A stretch of DNA of 64,000 bases, taken from Streptomyces sp. NBC_01717. GTDB taxonomy: Bacteria; Actinomycetota; Actinomycetes; Streptomycetales; Streptomycetaceae. The translations under genes and the position numbers were made by a program. Positions 34,118-43,040 of this stretch are shown piece after piece; the first letter of the stretch is position 1; the number at the start of each line of letters is the position of its first letter. A model generated the notes under the pieces. The model had not been told where the DNA came from and ran no database searches. It saw nothing but the letters and a program-made list of their open reading frames with translations. Location of the stretch: the NCBI RefSeq assembly GCF_036248255.1, contig NZ_CP109178.1, forward strand, positions 310,001-374,000, in the 5' to 3' direction.

Positions 34118-35334
34118 GGGCGGGCCTCGGACTCGGTCTCGACGGAGGGGGTCAAGGGGAGCTGGGCGGCCAGGGCGGTGCCGTGGCCTGGCGTGGACTC
34201 GATGATGAGGGTGCCACTCAGAGCGTGGACGCGGGTGCGCATGGCGGCCAGCCCGAACCCGCCGGTCTCCGGGTCGGGGACGGGCAGGTGGTAGGGGTCG
34301 AAGCCGCGCCCGTCGTCGACGATGTCCACGGCGACGTGATCGCCGAGGTAGCTGAGGGTGACCTCGGCTGCGGTGGCCTTGGCGTGGCGAACGGTGTTCC
34401 CGAGGGCCGACTGCGTGATGCGCAGTAGTGCGACCTCGTGCGCGGTCGGCAGCGGTAGCGGGTCGCCGGTGAGGTGGAAGCGGGCGGCGATCCGATGGCG
34501 GGCACTGGTGGTGGCGCACAGGCGCTCCAGAGCATCGGCCAGGGTGGCGCCTTCCAGGGCGGGCGGGGCGAGGGCGGCGACGAAGCGGCGGGCCTCGGCG
34601 AGGTTGTCGACGGCGGCCTGGCGCGCCTGGTCGACGTAGCGGGCGGCGCTTTCAGGGGTGCCGGGCAGGGCTCGTTCGGCAGCGCGCAGCAGCAGCTGGA
34701 TGCTGGTGAGACCCTGGGCCAGGGTGTCGTGGATCTCGCGGGCCAGACGTTCGCGCTCGGACAGCACGCCGGCGGTGTGCTGGGCGGCAGCCAAATCGGC
34801 GCGGGTGGCAGTGAGCTCCTCGATCAGGTGCCGGCGTTGTTCGCTCTCCAGGTACAAGGCCTGATACCCCCACACCACCGCCACCGCCACGGCGGCGCCG
34901 AGGGCCGGACCGATCGCCATCGCAGCGCTGAAAGTGCCTTGATGGGCGGCGAAGCCTGCGACAGCGGCCAGTCCGGTGGCCGCCACGGCGGCCAGTGCGG
35001 CGCGGCGGGCCAGCAGGTGGAGCTGGAGAAAGTACAGCGGGAAGGCCACCCACACCCCGTCGGCGGACAGCGCCAGCAGCACCAACCAGACGGTGCCTAC
35101 GGCGCCCAGCCACAGGGCGGCGGCCGGCCGCGAGCGGCTGACGCGTGGCAGGAGCGGGCCGGCCGCGTAGACGAGGCCGCATGCCGCGGCCGCGGCGACG
35201 ATCCATCCGGCGTGCGGGCGGTCATCGGCCACGGCCCGGCCGGCGGCCAGGGCGAGCAAGCCGATGACCAGCAGGTGCAGGCACCAGGCCAGGGCTCTGG
35301 TGGTGGGGGTCAATGCGGGGGCGGTGGTGTTCAC
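34114..35334 (-). CDS. NarX/LiaS-type sensor histidine kinase
   Basis: A 406-residue kinase. About five to six membrane segments fill residues 15-165 (ALAWCLHLLVIGLLALAAG, ALWLGAVGTVWLVLLALSA and others), with almost no extracellular domain, suggesting intramembrane sensing. After a coiled coil, the HisKA_3 box shows LAREIHDTLAQG with the phosphorylated His, then the HATPase domain with RHAKA N-box, VDDGRGFDP and GFGLAAMRTR. GGAAGG lies 4-5 nt before the GTG at 35334. The gene is divergent from the ABC pair at 35484, the common arrangement of antibiotic-stress two-component and exporter modules. Confidence 0.92.
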   Translation of the reverse strand: MNTTAPALTPTTRALAWCLHLLVIGLLALAAGRAVADDRPHAGWIVAAAAACGLVYAAGPLLPRVSRSRPAAALWLGAVGTVWLVLLALSADGVWVAFPLYFLQLHLLARRAALAAVAATGLAAVAGFAAHQGTFSAAMAIGPALGAAVAVAVVWGYQALYLESEQRRHLIEELTATRADLAAAQHTAGVLSERERLAREIHDTLAQGLTSIQLLLRAAERALPGTPESAARYVDQARQAAVDNLAEARRFVAALAPPALEGATLADALERLCATTSARHRIAARFHLTGDPLPLPTAHEVALLRITQSALGNTVRHAKATAAEVTLSYLGDHVAVDIVDDGRGFDPYHLPVPDPETGGFGLAAMRTRVHALSGTLIIESTPGHGTALAAQLPLTPSVETESEARP

Positions 35335-35483
35335 AGTCCTTCCACCCTAAGGAGAAACCCTCTGCGCGGCTTCCATCGAAAGTTACAACCGGTCTGCCGC
35401 CTTTCGATGCGCCAAGTGCTGTCCTGGGCCGGATGCCCCTGGGGAGGGTTGGCAGCGACGGTGGGGACCTACCGATTCCGCCC

Positions 35484-36587
35484 ATGAAAGAGCAGGTCCA
35501 AGCCGTGTTCGTCGCCTGGAGAGACCTGAAATTCGCCAAAGGGCGCTTCGCCCTGATGGGCACCGTCATCGTGCTGATCACCCTGCTGGTCGGGCTGCTG
35601 TCCGGACTGACCGCCGGACTGGGTCAGCAGAACATCTCCGCGATCACGTCCCTGCCCGCTGACAAGATCGCCTTCGGCACGCCGGGCGAGGACCCGTCGT
35701 ACTCGAACTCCACCGTCACCGAGAAGCAGTGGCAACAGTGGGCCAGGACGCCCGGCGTGAGCAGCGCCGAACCGCTGGGCATCACCACCACGAAGGCGAC
35801 CGCCGGGAACAAGAGCACAGGCGTATCCGCCTTCGGCGTGAAGCCCAGCTCCACACTCGCCCCCGACAGCAACAAGATCGACCGTCACGCGGTGGTCCTC
35901 TCGACCGCAGCCGCTGACGACCTGGGCGTCGCCGCGGGCGACACCATCACGCTGTCCGGTCAGAAACTGACCGTCGCCGCGGTGACCGGTGACGCCTCCT
36001 TCAGCCACACCCCCGTCATCTGGACCAGCCTCGACACCTGGCAGAGGAGCGCACCTCCCACGGGCGACGCAGACGGGCCCACCGCCACCGTCATCGCCCT
36101 GAACACCACCCCCGGCACCGACCTCAAGGCCGCCGACCAGGCGGCGGGCACCAAGACGGTCTCCAAGGACGACTCGCTGTCCGCGATCGGCTCCTACACC
36201 TCCGAAAACGGTTCCCTGCAACTGATACGTGGCTTCCTCTACGCGATCTCCGCCCTGGTCATCGGCGCCTTCTTCACCGTGTGGACCATCCAGCGAAGCG
36301 GCGACGTCGCCGTCCTCAAGGCTCTGGGCGCCTCCACCGCGAACCTGCTCACGGACGCGCTCGGCCAGGCCGTCGTCCTGCTGGCCGGCGGCACCCTGAT
36401 CGGCACCGGCACCGCCGCGGGCCTCGGCGCCCTCGTCGCCGGCAGCGCGACACCGTTCCTCCTCACCCCCACTACCGTCCTCGTCCCGGCCGCCGTGACA
36501 ATCGCGCTCGGCGCTCTCGGGGCCGGCCTGTCCATCCGCCGCATCACCTCTGTCGACCCACTGACCGCCCTGGGGAGCACCCGTTGA
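35484..36587 (+). CDS. FtsX/MacB-type ABC transporter permease
   Basis: A 367-residue permease. The first membrane segment (FALMGTVIVLITLLVGLLSG) is followed by a roughly 200-residue extracytoplasmic MacB-like periplasmic domain (TTKATAGNKST, LGVAAGDTITLSGQKLTV). Three C-terminal membrane segments complete the FtsX core (residues about 240-355). Such single-permease exporters work with an ATPase such as the one in the overlapping next gene, and often expel peptides or cell-envelope antibiotics. A weak GAxxG start context and the ATG at 35484 are the best choice. Confidence 0.88.
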   Translation: MKEQVQAVFVAWRDLKFAKGRFALMGTVIVLITLLVGLLSGLTAGLGQQNISAITSLPADKIAFGTPGEDPSYSNSTVTEKQWQQWARTPGVSSAEPLGITTTKATAGNKSTGVSAFGVKPSSTLAPDSNKIDRHAVVLSTAAADDLGVAAGDTITLSGQKLTVAAVTGDASFSHTPVIWTSLDTWQRSAPPTGDADGPTATVIALNTTPGTDLKAADQAAGTKTVSKDDSLSAIGSYTSENGSLQLIRGFLYAISALVIGAFFTVWTIQRSGDVAVLKALGASTANLLTDALGQAVVLLAGGTLIGTGTAAGLGALVAGSATPFLLTPTTVLVPAAVTIALGALGAGLSIRRITSVDPLTALGSTR

Positions 36588-37267
36588 GCCTCGACCTGAC
36601 CGACATCACCCTCACCTACCCCGACGGCGTATCCCGCCTGACCGCACTGGACCAGGTCACCCTTCAGGTGCCCGAGGGCAACCTGACCGCCGTCGTCGGC
36701 CCCTCCGGCTCCGGCAAGTCCAGCCTTCTCGCCGTCGCCGCCACCCTCATGGCCCCCGATTCCGGTACCGTCACCATCGACGGCACGCCCACCACCGGCC
36801 TGACCCGCGGTGAACTCACCGACCTGCGCCGCCACAAGATCGGCCTCGTCTTTCAGCAGCCCAACCTGCTGCCCTCCCTCACCGCCGCCGAACAGCTCCA
36901 GGTCATGGCACAGATCGACGGCCGCAACCCGCGCACCGCCCACAACCGGGCCATGGAACTGCTCGAAGCCGTCGGCCTGGCCGACCAGGCCGGCCGGCGC
37001 CCCCACCAGCTCTCCGGCGGCCAGCGCCAGCGCATCAACATCGCCCGCGCCCTGATGAACGACCCCACCGTTCTCCTGGTCGACGAACCCACCAGCTCCC
37101 TCGATCACGAACTTGGCGCCGCCGTCATCGACCTGATCACCCGCCTCACTCACCAACAGGCCACCGCGACTGTCCTGGTCACTCACGACCGCACCCACCT
37201 CACCGCCGTCGACCAGGTCGCCGAAGTCCAAGACGGGCGTCTCCTCCTTCCCTCCCCCGCCCGATAG
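36584..37267 (+). CDS. ABC transporter ATP-binding protein (LolD/MacB type)
   Basis: A 227-residue ATPase with Walker A GPSGSGKSS, Q-loop FQQPN, signature LSGGQRQR, Walker B VLLVDEPTSSLD and switch His in VTHD. The start is a TTG at 36584 that overlaps the permease stop as TTGA, with GGGGAG about 7 nt upstream, so translation is coupled. It energises the neighbouring FtsX-like permease. The 280 bp after the stop shows no gene. Confidence 0.95.
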   Translation: MSLDLTDITLTYPDGVSRLTALDQVTLQVPEGNLTAVVGPSGSGKSSLLAVAATLMAPDSGTVTIDGTPTTGLTRGELTDLRRHKIGLVFQQPNLLPSLTAAEQLQVMAQIDGRNPRTAHNRAMELLEAVGLADQAGRRPHQLSGGQRQRINIARALMNDPTVLLVDEPTSSLDHELGAAVIDLITRLTHQQATATVLVTHDRTHLTAVDQVAEVQDGRLLLPSPAR

Positions 37268-37547
37268 CCGCCCTCCACGCGCCCTCCACGACCAGCACGC
37301 AACCTCAGGCGGGAGGTCGGCGCAGGCCCCGACAGCGTCGGTCCCCCTCGGTACCGGGCTCCCAGCGCGGGAAGATCGCTCTGTCCGCCCGCCGGGAAAC
37401 AGCCGCCGTCGCCGACGAACGGCGCTGCGCTCCGAGTGGCTCGGCATCGACGCCGGGGAGTGCTCGCCATGCTCCGTCCGAGGGAATCGGCGGAGCCGCC
37501 CGTCGCGCCGCTCGCATGTAAAAATCGAACACGCGTACCATTCGCGT

Positions 37548-37889
37548 GTGCCCACGTACGACTTCCCCCAGGACCTGCGCGACGCCCAGCTTGCGCTGCA
37601 CGAAACCCGTGCTCGGTACGAGCAGTACGCCCGGACGCTGCCGTGGTCGGCTGAGCCGATGCCCGGCTGGGAGAGCGAGAAGCAGCCCTACACCAGCTTC
37701 CGCTCCGGAAAATCGGACAGCCCTGGCTACACCGACGAGCAGGCCGCGGAGATCGCCCATCTCAAGGCCCGCATCCTCGAACTCGGCATCTTCGTGTCCA
37801 CGCACCCGTTCTGGAGCAGCGTGGAGAGTGGCCTCGTCGATGCCCGTATGGCGCTGAAGCACGTCCACGAACAGCCGACGGAGGCGTAG
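37548..37889 (+). CDS. hypothetical protein
   Basis: A 113-residue soluble protein starting at GTG 37548 (MPTYDFPQDLRDAQLALHET). It is largely helical with a Pro/Trp-rich turn (PWSAEPMPGWESEK) and a conserved-looking EIAHLKARILELGIFVSTHPFW segment. It precedes a DUF6233-like gene by 2 nt, so the two are cotranscribed. Such pairs recur in Streptomyces accessory regions; the function is unknown. Confidence 0.6.
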   Translation: MPTYDFPQDLRDAQLALHETRARYEQYARTLPWSAEPMPGWESEKQPYTSFRSGKSDSPGYTDEQAAEIAHLKARILELGIFVSTHPFWSSVESGLVDARMALKHVHEQPTEA

Positions 37890-37891
37890 CG

Positions 37892-38224
37892 GTGTCCGAC
37901 TCCGGCGGCATATCCGACCTGGACAAGAACCGGGCTCTGGCCGACTGGCTGGAGTGGCAGCTGGGTCGGACCCGGAACCGGATCCGTGAGCTGGAGGTCA
38001 AAGAACGGCAGGAGCAGCGTGCCCACGAGCGGGCACAGGCGGAGCAGTCGTGGAAGATCCAACCGAAGCGCTCCAGGGACACGGCGAAGCTGCACCGCGG
38101 GGGCTGCTCCCTGTCACCCCAGCTCGGGTTCATCAACCGCGAAGAGGCGATCATCGCGTTGAACGAACCCGACATCGAGGCATGCCGGATCTGCCATCCG
38201 GAAACGGGCCTGAGGGCCGCATAG
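37892..38224 (+). CDS. DUF6233-like hypothetical protein
   Basis: A 110-residue protein that resembles DUF6233 of Streptomyces. The N-terminal half is a basic, highly charged helix (TRNRIRELEVKERQEQRAHE) and the C-terminal half contains the family pattern H-x-G-G-C (LHRGGCSLSP) and C-x-x-C (EACRICHPETGL), a small metal-binding or disulfide unit. It begins with GTG at 37892, 2 nt after the upstream gene. The family is common on plasmids and in integrated elements. Function unknown. Confidence 0.7.
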   Translation: MSDSGGISDLDKNRALADWLEWQLGRTRNRIRELEVKERQEQRAHERAQAEQSWKIQPKRSRDTAKLHRGGCSLSPQLGFINREEAIIALNEPDIEACRICHPETGLRAA

Positions 38225-38360
38225 GGCTCGTTCGGACCGCCCGTGGCGCGGCAGCACACCGGCGACGGCACCGCCCTGCCGGCCTCTCGCCCCCGCCTTC
38301 CAGTCACCAGTACGACCGGGAATACGAACGAAAGGGGCCGGCCGGGCCGGCCGGGCGGGG

Positions 38361-38729
38361 TCAGTCGTCCAGGCCCCAGCTGTGAACGGTACGGGGGTGG
38401 ATGCAGATCACCTCGGGGCTGAAGCCCGGGCCCAGGGCGTCGGAGCTGGTGAGTAGCTCAGCTGTTCCGCGGATCTCCACGAAGCGGGGCTTCCATGGCG
38501 TCACGCTCGCGAGGTCGTCGACGACCAGAGAGATCTTCGGGTTGGCCTGCAGGTTGCGCCATTTCTTCGAGGCGCCCATGCGGTGTCCGCCGATGAGAAC
38601 GGTGTCGTCGTCCTGGAGAAAGAATCCGACCGGGTTGGCTTGCGGCTGGCCGCTGGGGTCGACGGTGGCCATGCGACCCAGCCGCTGGCCGGCCAGGTAG
38701 ACGCGCTGAGCATCGGTGAAGGCAGTCAT
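38361..38729 (-). CDS. PPOX-class F420-dependent oxidoreductase-like protein
   Basis: A 122-residue split beta-barrel of the pyridoxamine-phosphate-oxidase-like/F420 reductase type. The stretch LGRMATVDPSGQPQANPVGF at residues 16-35 and KKWRNLQANPKISLVVDDL (residues 54-72) are characteristic. The C-terminal RFVEIRGTAELL completes the barrel. It likely binds F420 or a flavin and reduces an unknown substrate. Monocistronic and convergent to the DUF6233-like gene; the short GC-rich repeat at 38336-38358 may serve as terminator. Confidence 0.85.
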   Translation of the reverse strand: MTAFTDAQRVYLAGQRLGRMATVDPSGQPQANPVGFFLQDDDTVLIGGHRMGASKKWRNLQANPKISLVVDDLASVTPWKPRFVEIRGTAELLTSSDALGPGFSPEVICIHPRTVHSWGLDD

Positions 38730-39590
38730 ATCTGCAACTTTCCGCTGAGTTACGGATGCCGGCTTGTGGCACTGCCCGGCCGTAACTCGGGCAGGCCCGG
38801 AAGTCGAAGCCCAATGCGTGGGACAGCAGCTTGGAGACCGTGGAGACAGAGGAAAGTATGTGACCGGGCTTCGTCAGCAGTTGTAGTCGCCGTAACCCGA
38901 ACGACCACGTACAGCTCGGAGCCTCCGGGCTCGCCGTCCTCGAACAGGGCACCGGCACAACGGAACTCGAAGCGGGCCCGCACGGCAGCCAGTTCCTCAT
39001 CTGCGCCGGCCGCCCCTGCGCACAGCCGCGACCGCTCCGGAGCCATGTTGAGACGCTGTACCGCCGCAGGAGCGTGTGACCGCCCGAGGTCAATGCGTGC
39101 ACACCCGTGGTCGCTGGGGATGAATGGTACGAGACGCCTTAGCAATACCGCTTCTCGGCCCGTCCGAAGCCACTGCTATGCCCACTGCCGTAACCAACCG
39201 CGTAGCCCTGGCTGTAGAGACTGGGAGTGGTCCTCAGGTACTGCCCGTAGCCTTGTTGGCCTGTCCCAGCCCGGCAGTCGGCCGCCACGGTGCCTTCTCG
39301 TCCGCCTCTTCCAGCCTGCGCGCCCGCTCAGGCGATGTCATGTCGACCGGGCGTTGAACCGCGTGCCTGAGGGGCTTGCGGAGCGCGGCTTGTGCCCTCG
39401 CGCACCTCGCTGTCGGCGTGTTCGCCCGCAGCGTCCCGAAGACCCGGCCGTCGGCCCCCCGGGCGGTCAGCCGCATCTCCGGTGCCATGATGATCGTCAT
39501 CGGTGGTTTCCTGCTGATGGAACGCCTGGCCGGCTGAGGAACCCGCCCCCGCCCGGTTCACAGACCGTGATGTCCGTCGAAGGAGAGCAC
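38730..39590. other. 860-bp region with only weak open frames
   Basis: No gene here meets the usual criteria. A minus-strand frame (39234-39500, 88 codons, MTIIMAPEMRLTARGADGR) is the best candidate but has no clear ribosome binding site. A different minus-strand frame around 39145-39260 reads GQQGYGQYLRTTPSLYSQGY and SGHSSGFGR, a Gly/Tyr-rich tail typical of structural proteins. It has no start codon nearby and looks like the end of a lost gene. The right margin carries the ribosome binding site of the thioesterase gene. Confidence 0.35.
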
Positions 39591-40004
39591 GTGGAAGACC
39601 AGACACAGCAGGAACAGGCGAGCCCCGAGGTGCAAAAGCGCATCCAGGACAGCTTCGACCGCCAGGGGCTGATGGCCCACCTCGGTGCACGGATGACCCA
39701 CATCGCACCGGGACGCGTGCACATCGTGCTCCCAAGTCGGCCCGAAGTGACCCAGCAGCACGGCTACTTCCACGCCGGCGCCACCAGCGCCATCGCCGAC
39801 ACCGCCGGCGGCTACGCCGCCTACACGCTGTTCCCCGAGGACACCGAGGTGCTCACCGTCGAGTACAAGATCAACCTCCTCGCGCCCGCAGTCGGTGAGT
39901 ACATCGAGGCGGTCGGGACGGTCCTGAAGGCCGGACGCACGCTGACCGTCTGCCAGTCGGCGGTTCCCATGCAGGTGGGCCCGGGTGACGCACACCCCCG
40001 ATAG
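39591..40004 (+). CDS. PaaI-family hotdog thioesterase, C-terminally truncated
   Basis: A 137-residue hotdog-fold protein. Residues 20-100 show the family's HIAPGRVHIVLPSRPEVTQQ stretch, then HGYFHAGATSAIADTAGGYAA with the catalytic loop, and EYKINLLAPA. It hydrolyses acyl-CoA thioesters in its relatives. The end departs from the family after TLTVCQ: the last strand is replaced by SAVPMQVGPGDAHPR, about 15 residues short. A frameshift or deletion near 39960 is the probable cause, and the protein may be unstable. AAGGAG precedes the GTG at 39591, favoured over an ATG at 39568. Confidence 0.72.
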   Translation: MEDQTQQEQASPEVQKRIQDSFDRQGLMAHLGARMTHIAPGRVHIVLPSRPEVTQQHGYFHAGATSAIADTAGGYAAYTLFPEDTEVLTVEYKINLLAPAVGEYIEAVGTVLKAGRTLTVCQSAVPMQVGPGDAHPR

Positions 40005-40052
40005 GGACGTCTCCCGCATCACGTCGGACCACATCGCATCGAGGATCAGCCT

Positions 40053-40607
40053 TTGACCCCGTACTCCCTGGCGTTCTACATGGACGTCGTCACCACCGGC
40101 ACCGTGCTCGGCGTGGGCCCCGCGGCCTCCCCCGACCGCGTCACCCGGGCCCTGGGGTCGGACTTCGGTGAGAACACCTTCGGCAACCGCAGCATGTGCC
40201 GTGACTACGGCCTCGCCGAGTTCTTCTGGGACCGCGAATCCGCCCACCACCCTTGGTCGGGCCACCACTTCACACTGCAGGTGCACAGGCTCGCGTACCG
40301 GGACCGCACCCTCGTCAACGAGACACTTCGCGCCCGGTACGGACGATTCACTCCCAGGCTTCGGTTCGGAAAGCTGCAACGCCTACTGGAGCGGCGCGGG
40401 GTCCCCTTGCTGGAGATCCCGGAAATCCCGGCAAACGCCCCCTACTTCCGTACTTTCTGGCAGCCCGATTCCCATGTGGCCGTCTCCGTCATAGGCACCT
40501 ACGGCGAGTACAGCACGCCGGACAATCTGCGGGTCGGCGACGTGTACCAGATCCAGGCCCCCATGGCCGCCGAGGAAGTGGAGTGGCGGAGGAGGCGGGT
40601 CGGGTAG
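40053..40607 (+). CDS. hypothetical protein
   Basis: A 184-residue soluble protein of no recognisable family. It begins at a TTG (40053) 48 bp after the thioesterase, with GAGGA about 6-8 nt upstream. Motifs such as GLAEFFWDRESAHHPW, GHHFTLQVHRL and YGEYSTPDNLRVGDVYQIQAP look conserved, and the composition (mixed alpha-beta, many aromatic residues) is reminiscent of polymorphic-toxin immunity proteins. That resemblance is only qualitative. No partner toxin is seen nearby. The following 236 bp hold nothing. Confidence 0.55.
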   Translation: MTPYSLAFYMDVVTTGTVLGVGPAASPDRVTRALGSDFGENTFGNRSMCRDYGLAEFFWDRESAHHPWSGHHFTLQVHRLAYRDRTLVNETLRARYGRFTPRLRFGKLQRLLERRGVPLLEIPEIPANAPYFRTFWQPDSHVAVSVIGTYGEYSTPDNLRVGDVYQIQAPMAAEEVEWRRRRVG

Positions 40608-40843
40608 CACGGGGGCGGCCGGGGGCTTGTCGATTTCGCGCGACTTTCTGGAGCCCTGTCCAATCGCACGGCCCGAGTCCCGACAGCAGGACTCGCTTTC
40701 GGGCGCAGGGCGGCCCCGCCCAGCAGTTCCAACACCATGGTCTGGGCGCGCCATTGGTGGGCTGGACGCTGCCGGGCTCGCCCATGCGCAGCTCCTACGG
40801 GGCAGGGGCTCGTCGAGCGTCACGGAGCCGTGGGCTCGACAGG

Positions 40844-41893
40844 TCAACCGGTGGTGGTGCCTGAGCCGGCGTCTGCCGTTCTTTCGTGCCGCCGGCGGAC
40901 GCGGTTGGTGACGATCAGAAGGGCGGTACCCAGTAGGAGGATCCCCGCGACCAGCCCCTTGAGTGCGCCACCGCCGGACGCTTCGGCGTCCACCGCGGCC
41001 GCCGGGGTCATGCCCTGGGTGTGCGGGAATCTGATCTTCGCGTGGAACTTCTTGACGAGCAGCCCGCTTCTCAGTTCAAGGGTGGCGCGCCAAGGGCCGT
41101 CGGCCACTTCGTCGGTTACGGGAATGATCACCGGCTCGGACTGATGGGGTGCCAGGCTCGTACCCAGCTGTACCTGGTAGGGGCCCGCGCTCAGGCTTCC
41201 CGACACCGAGGCGAGCTTCAGGGTCCCGGACAGGTCCAGAGCGCGGCCCCCCGTGTTGATGATCTGGGCGCGCACGATCGCGCGCCCGTCCCGGCCGCGT
41301 TGAGCCGTCATCGTGCGCGCGGTGAAGTTCGGGGCCGGGGGGTTGTGGCCGCCGACTGAGAGATACATCCGGATGCCGGTGCGGCTCACCAGGGCGATAC
41401 CGCCACCTCGCCCGCCCCTGACCTGCGCCCAGATCACGGCATAGCTCTCGCCGGGCGCCGCGTCCCTGGGCACCGCGATCGTCACGGTGTCGCGGAGGGT
41501 GTCGTGGGCGGGAACATCCAATGTCCTGCGTCGCAGCCTTGTCCAGGACGAAAGTTCGTTCCGCTTCCTGCCGGCTGCCCCCACGAACGAGCCGTGGGTG
41601 ATCCTGGCGGCGGCCGGGTACACCTCGACGTGCAGGGTGGAATCAGTGGTGTTCAGTACTTCGATGCGGCGGTGCACGGTCGTGCCCGGTCTCAGGTTGT
41701 CGATGATGTAGTGCCGTGCTCGTGGATCGTCGGCAAGGTCGACCGGGATGTCGACGAGGCGTACGCCGACGCTTCCCTGGCCGGAGTCCGACGAACGTGG
41801 CGCCGCTGCTGCATTGGTCGCAGGTGAGGCGGCGCCGGTGACCGCGATGAGTGCCGCGGCCACCAGAGCCAGAACGGGAACGAAACTCCGCAA
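40844..41893 (-). CDS. DUF916/WxL-interacting-like membrane-anchored surface protein
   Basis: About 349 residues. An N-terminal hydrophobic segment (FVPVLALVAAALIAVTGAA) is a signal peptide or anchor; two immunoglobulin-like domains follow, including the TTVHRRIEVLNTTDSTLHV and SYAVIWAQVRGGRGGGIALV segments. Then a single membrane helix (GLVAGILLLGTALLIV) and a basic tail anchor it. This is the layout of the WxL-interacting protein (DUF916/DUF3324) family of Gram-positive surface complexes. The start is uncertain; TTG at 41893 gives a normal signal peptide. It lies 34 bp downstream of the WxL-like gene. Confidence 0.65.
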   Translation of the reverse strand: MRSFVPVLALVAAALIAVTGAASPATNAAAAPRSSDSGQGSVGVRLVDIPVDLADDPRARHYIIDNLRPGTTVHRRIEVLNTTDSTLHVEVYPAAARITHGSFVGAAGRKRNELSSWTRLRRRTLDVPAHDTLRDTVTIAVPRDAAPGESYAVIWAQVRGGRGGGIALVSRTGIRMYLSVGGHNPPAPNFTARTMTAQRGRDGRAIVRAQIINTGGRALDLSGTLKLASVSGSLSAGPYQVQLGTSLAPHQSEPVIIPVTDEVADGPWRATLELRSGLLVKKFHAKIRFPHTQGMTPAAAVDAEASGGGALKGLVAGILLLGTALLIVTNRVRRRHERTADAGSGTTTG

Positions 41894-41927
41894 GGTGGAG
41901 AACCCCCCAGTGATTTCGGTGTGCTGG

Positions 41928-42461
41928 TCAGGCCACGGAATGGGTGATCGTCGAGCTGTAAGTGCCGGCCAGGGCGTCTGCCGGGACGGTGACGGAGATG
42001 GTCGGGTTCCACACAGCGCTGTTGATCCCGGACACGCTGGTGGCGGTCTGGACAGGACCTGGCGGGTACAGGGGTGACAGGTTGCTGGCGGTGACGATGG
42101 CGTTGCCGGTGACCGTGGCGGAGGGCGTGTTGTAGCTGCTGGAGCCAGGGGCGGAGACCGAGATGTTCTGCGGTCCCGTGAAGTCGGTCCCGTTCGCGGT
42201 GACGACCCAGCCGGTCGTACCACCCCGGTTGTCTGCCACGGTGACGTTCCCCAGCTGCGCGCTGACCGTCTGGGGGGTACTGCTGGCGGCTACGGTGCCC
42301 AGGCTCACCGGCCCCGTCGGCACAGTGATGTCGATGGTGCCGGTGGTGATCGAGAGCGTCACCGGCGTTGTCCCGCTCTGATCGGCCGAAGCCGGCAGGG
42401 GGACGGACAGAGCCGCCACCAGGCCGACAACGAGCGAAGCGGCCGCGATACTTCTGCGCAT
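41928..42461 (-). CDS. WxL-like secreted surface protein
   Basis: A 177-residue exported protein. The signal peptide (AAASLVVGLVAALSV, cleavage near PASA) is followed by a beta-rich domain of repeats ending VWNPTISVTVPADALAGTY and SSTITHSVA, the C-terminal signature of WxL-type domains. A GWVVTA motif stands where these domains usually have W-x-L. GAGG lies 6 nt before the ATG at 42461, better than the upstream ATG at 42485. Next to the DUF916-like gene on the same strand, it fits the paired surface-complex arrangement. WxL systems are mostly known from Firmicutes. Confidence 0.65.
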   Translation of the reverse strand: MRRSIAAASLVVGLVAALSVPLPASADQSGTTPVTLSITTGTIDITVPTGPVSLGTVAASSTPQTVSAQLGNVTVADNRGGTTGWVVTANGTDFTGPQNISVSAPGSSSYNTPSATVTGNAIVTASNLSPLYPPGPVQTATSVSGINSAVWNPTISVTVPADALAGTYSSTITHSVA

Positions 42462-43040
42462 CTTGATCCTCAAATCGGGGGTCACAGGTGCAGGTGTAAG
42501 TCACCTCCCGCCTGCTATCGGCAGAAGACCGCATTCATGATCGCTTTCTTGGCCTTTTCCACCGGATCGGACCATTTGCTCGTTAGAATGGTTTTTATGA
42601 GACCCCGTTGCTTCGCCCAGGGGGCCGTGCCGTTGGCTGACCGCGAGGAGGGGCTGATTGATGCGTGAGCGTGCGGCAGCCGACGTTGTACGGACGCGAC
42701 CGAAGCGGGTTGCCGGCAAGTCCGTTCGCTGACGGGCTTTGGCGTTCCGTCGGAGGCCGGAGAGGCGGCATGCCTCGCCGATCAGCGGCGGGCTGCGTCG
42801 AGCTGGGGTTGAACACGTCCAGCCGACTACGACCAGGACTGCGAACCGGCATCTGCCGCACAAACTCGCGGACTACCGGCGAGGCGTGCGCAGTTGCCCA
42901 TCGGATCTCCTGGTCACCGGCCGTGGCGTCATCGCCCAGTTCAGCGGACGTGAAGGCGTCCTGCCATGAGTGTGGGATCAGCGCGTTCTGCGGGCTTCGC
43001 TCGCGGAAGTTCACGCTTCCGAATGGGGTCGTACGAGTGC
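42462..43040. other. intergenic region without a clear gene
   Basis: No credible coding frame, ribosome binding site or long hairpin was seen in about 580 bp between the WxL-like gene and the transposase remnant. Confidence 0.4.

Noticed and set aside
33281..34294. Plus-strand open frame antisense to the response regulator
   Set aside because: It is antisense to a clear response-regulator gene and has no signature.
38336..38358. ggccggccgg repeat taken as a possible CRISPR or mobile-element end
   Set aside because: It is a simple GC palindrome with no spacing or paired copy; a terminator is more likely.
38458..39145. Long minus-strand frames over the PPOX gene and the following gap
   Set aside because: No ribosome binding site or known family; they partly overlap the PPOX gene out of frame.
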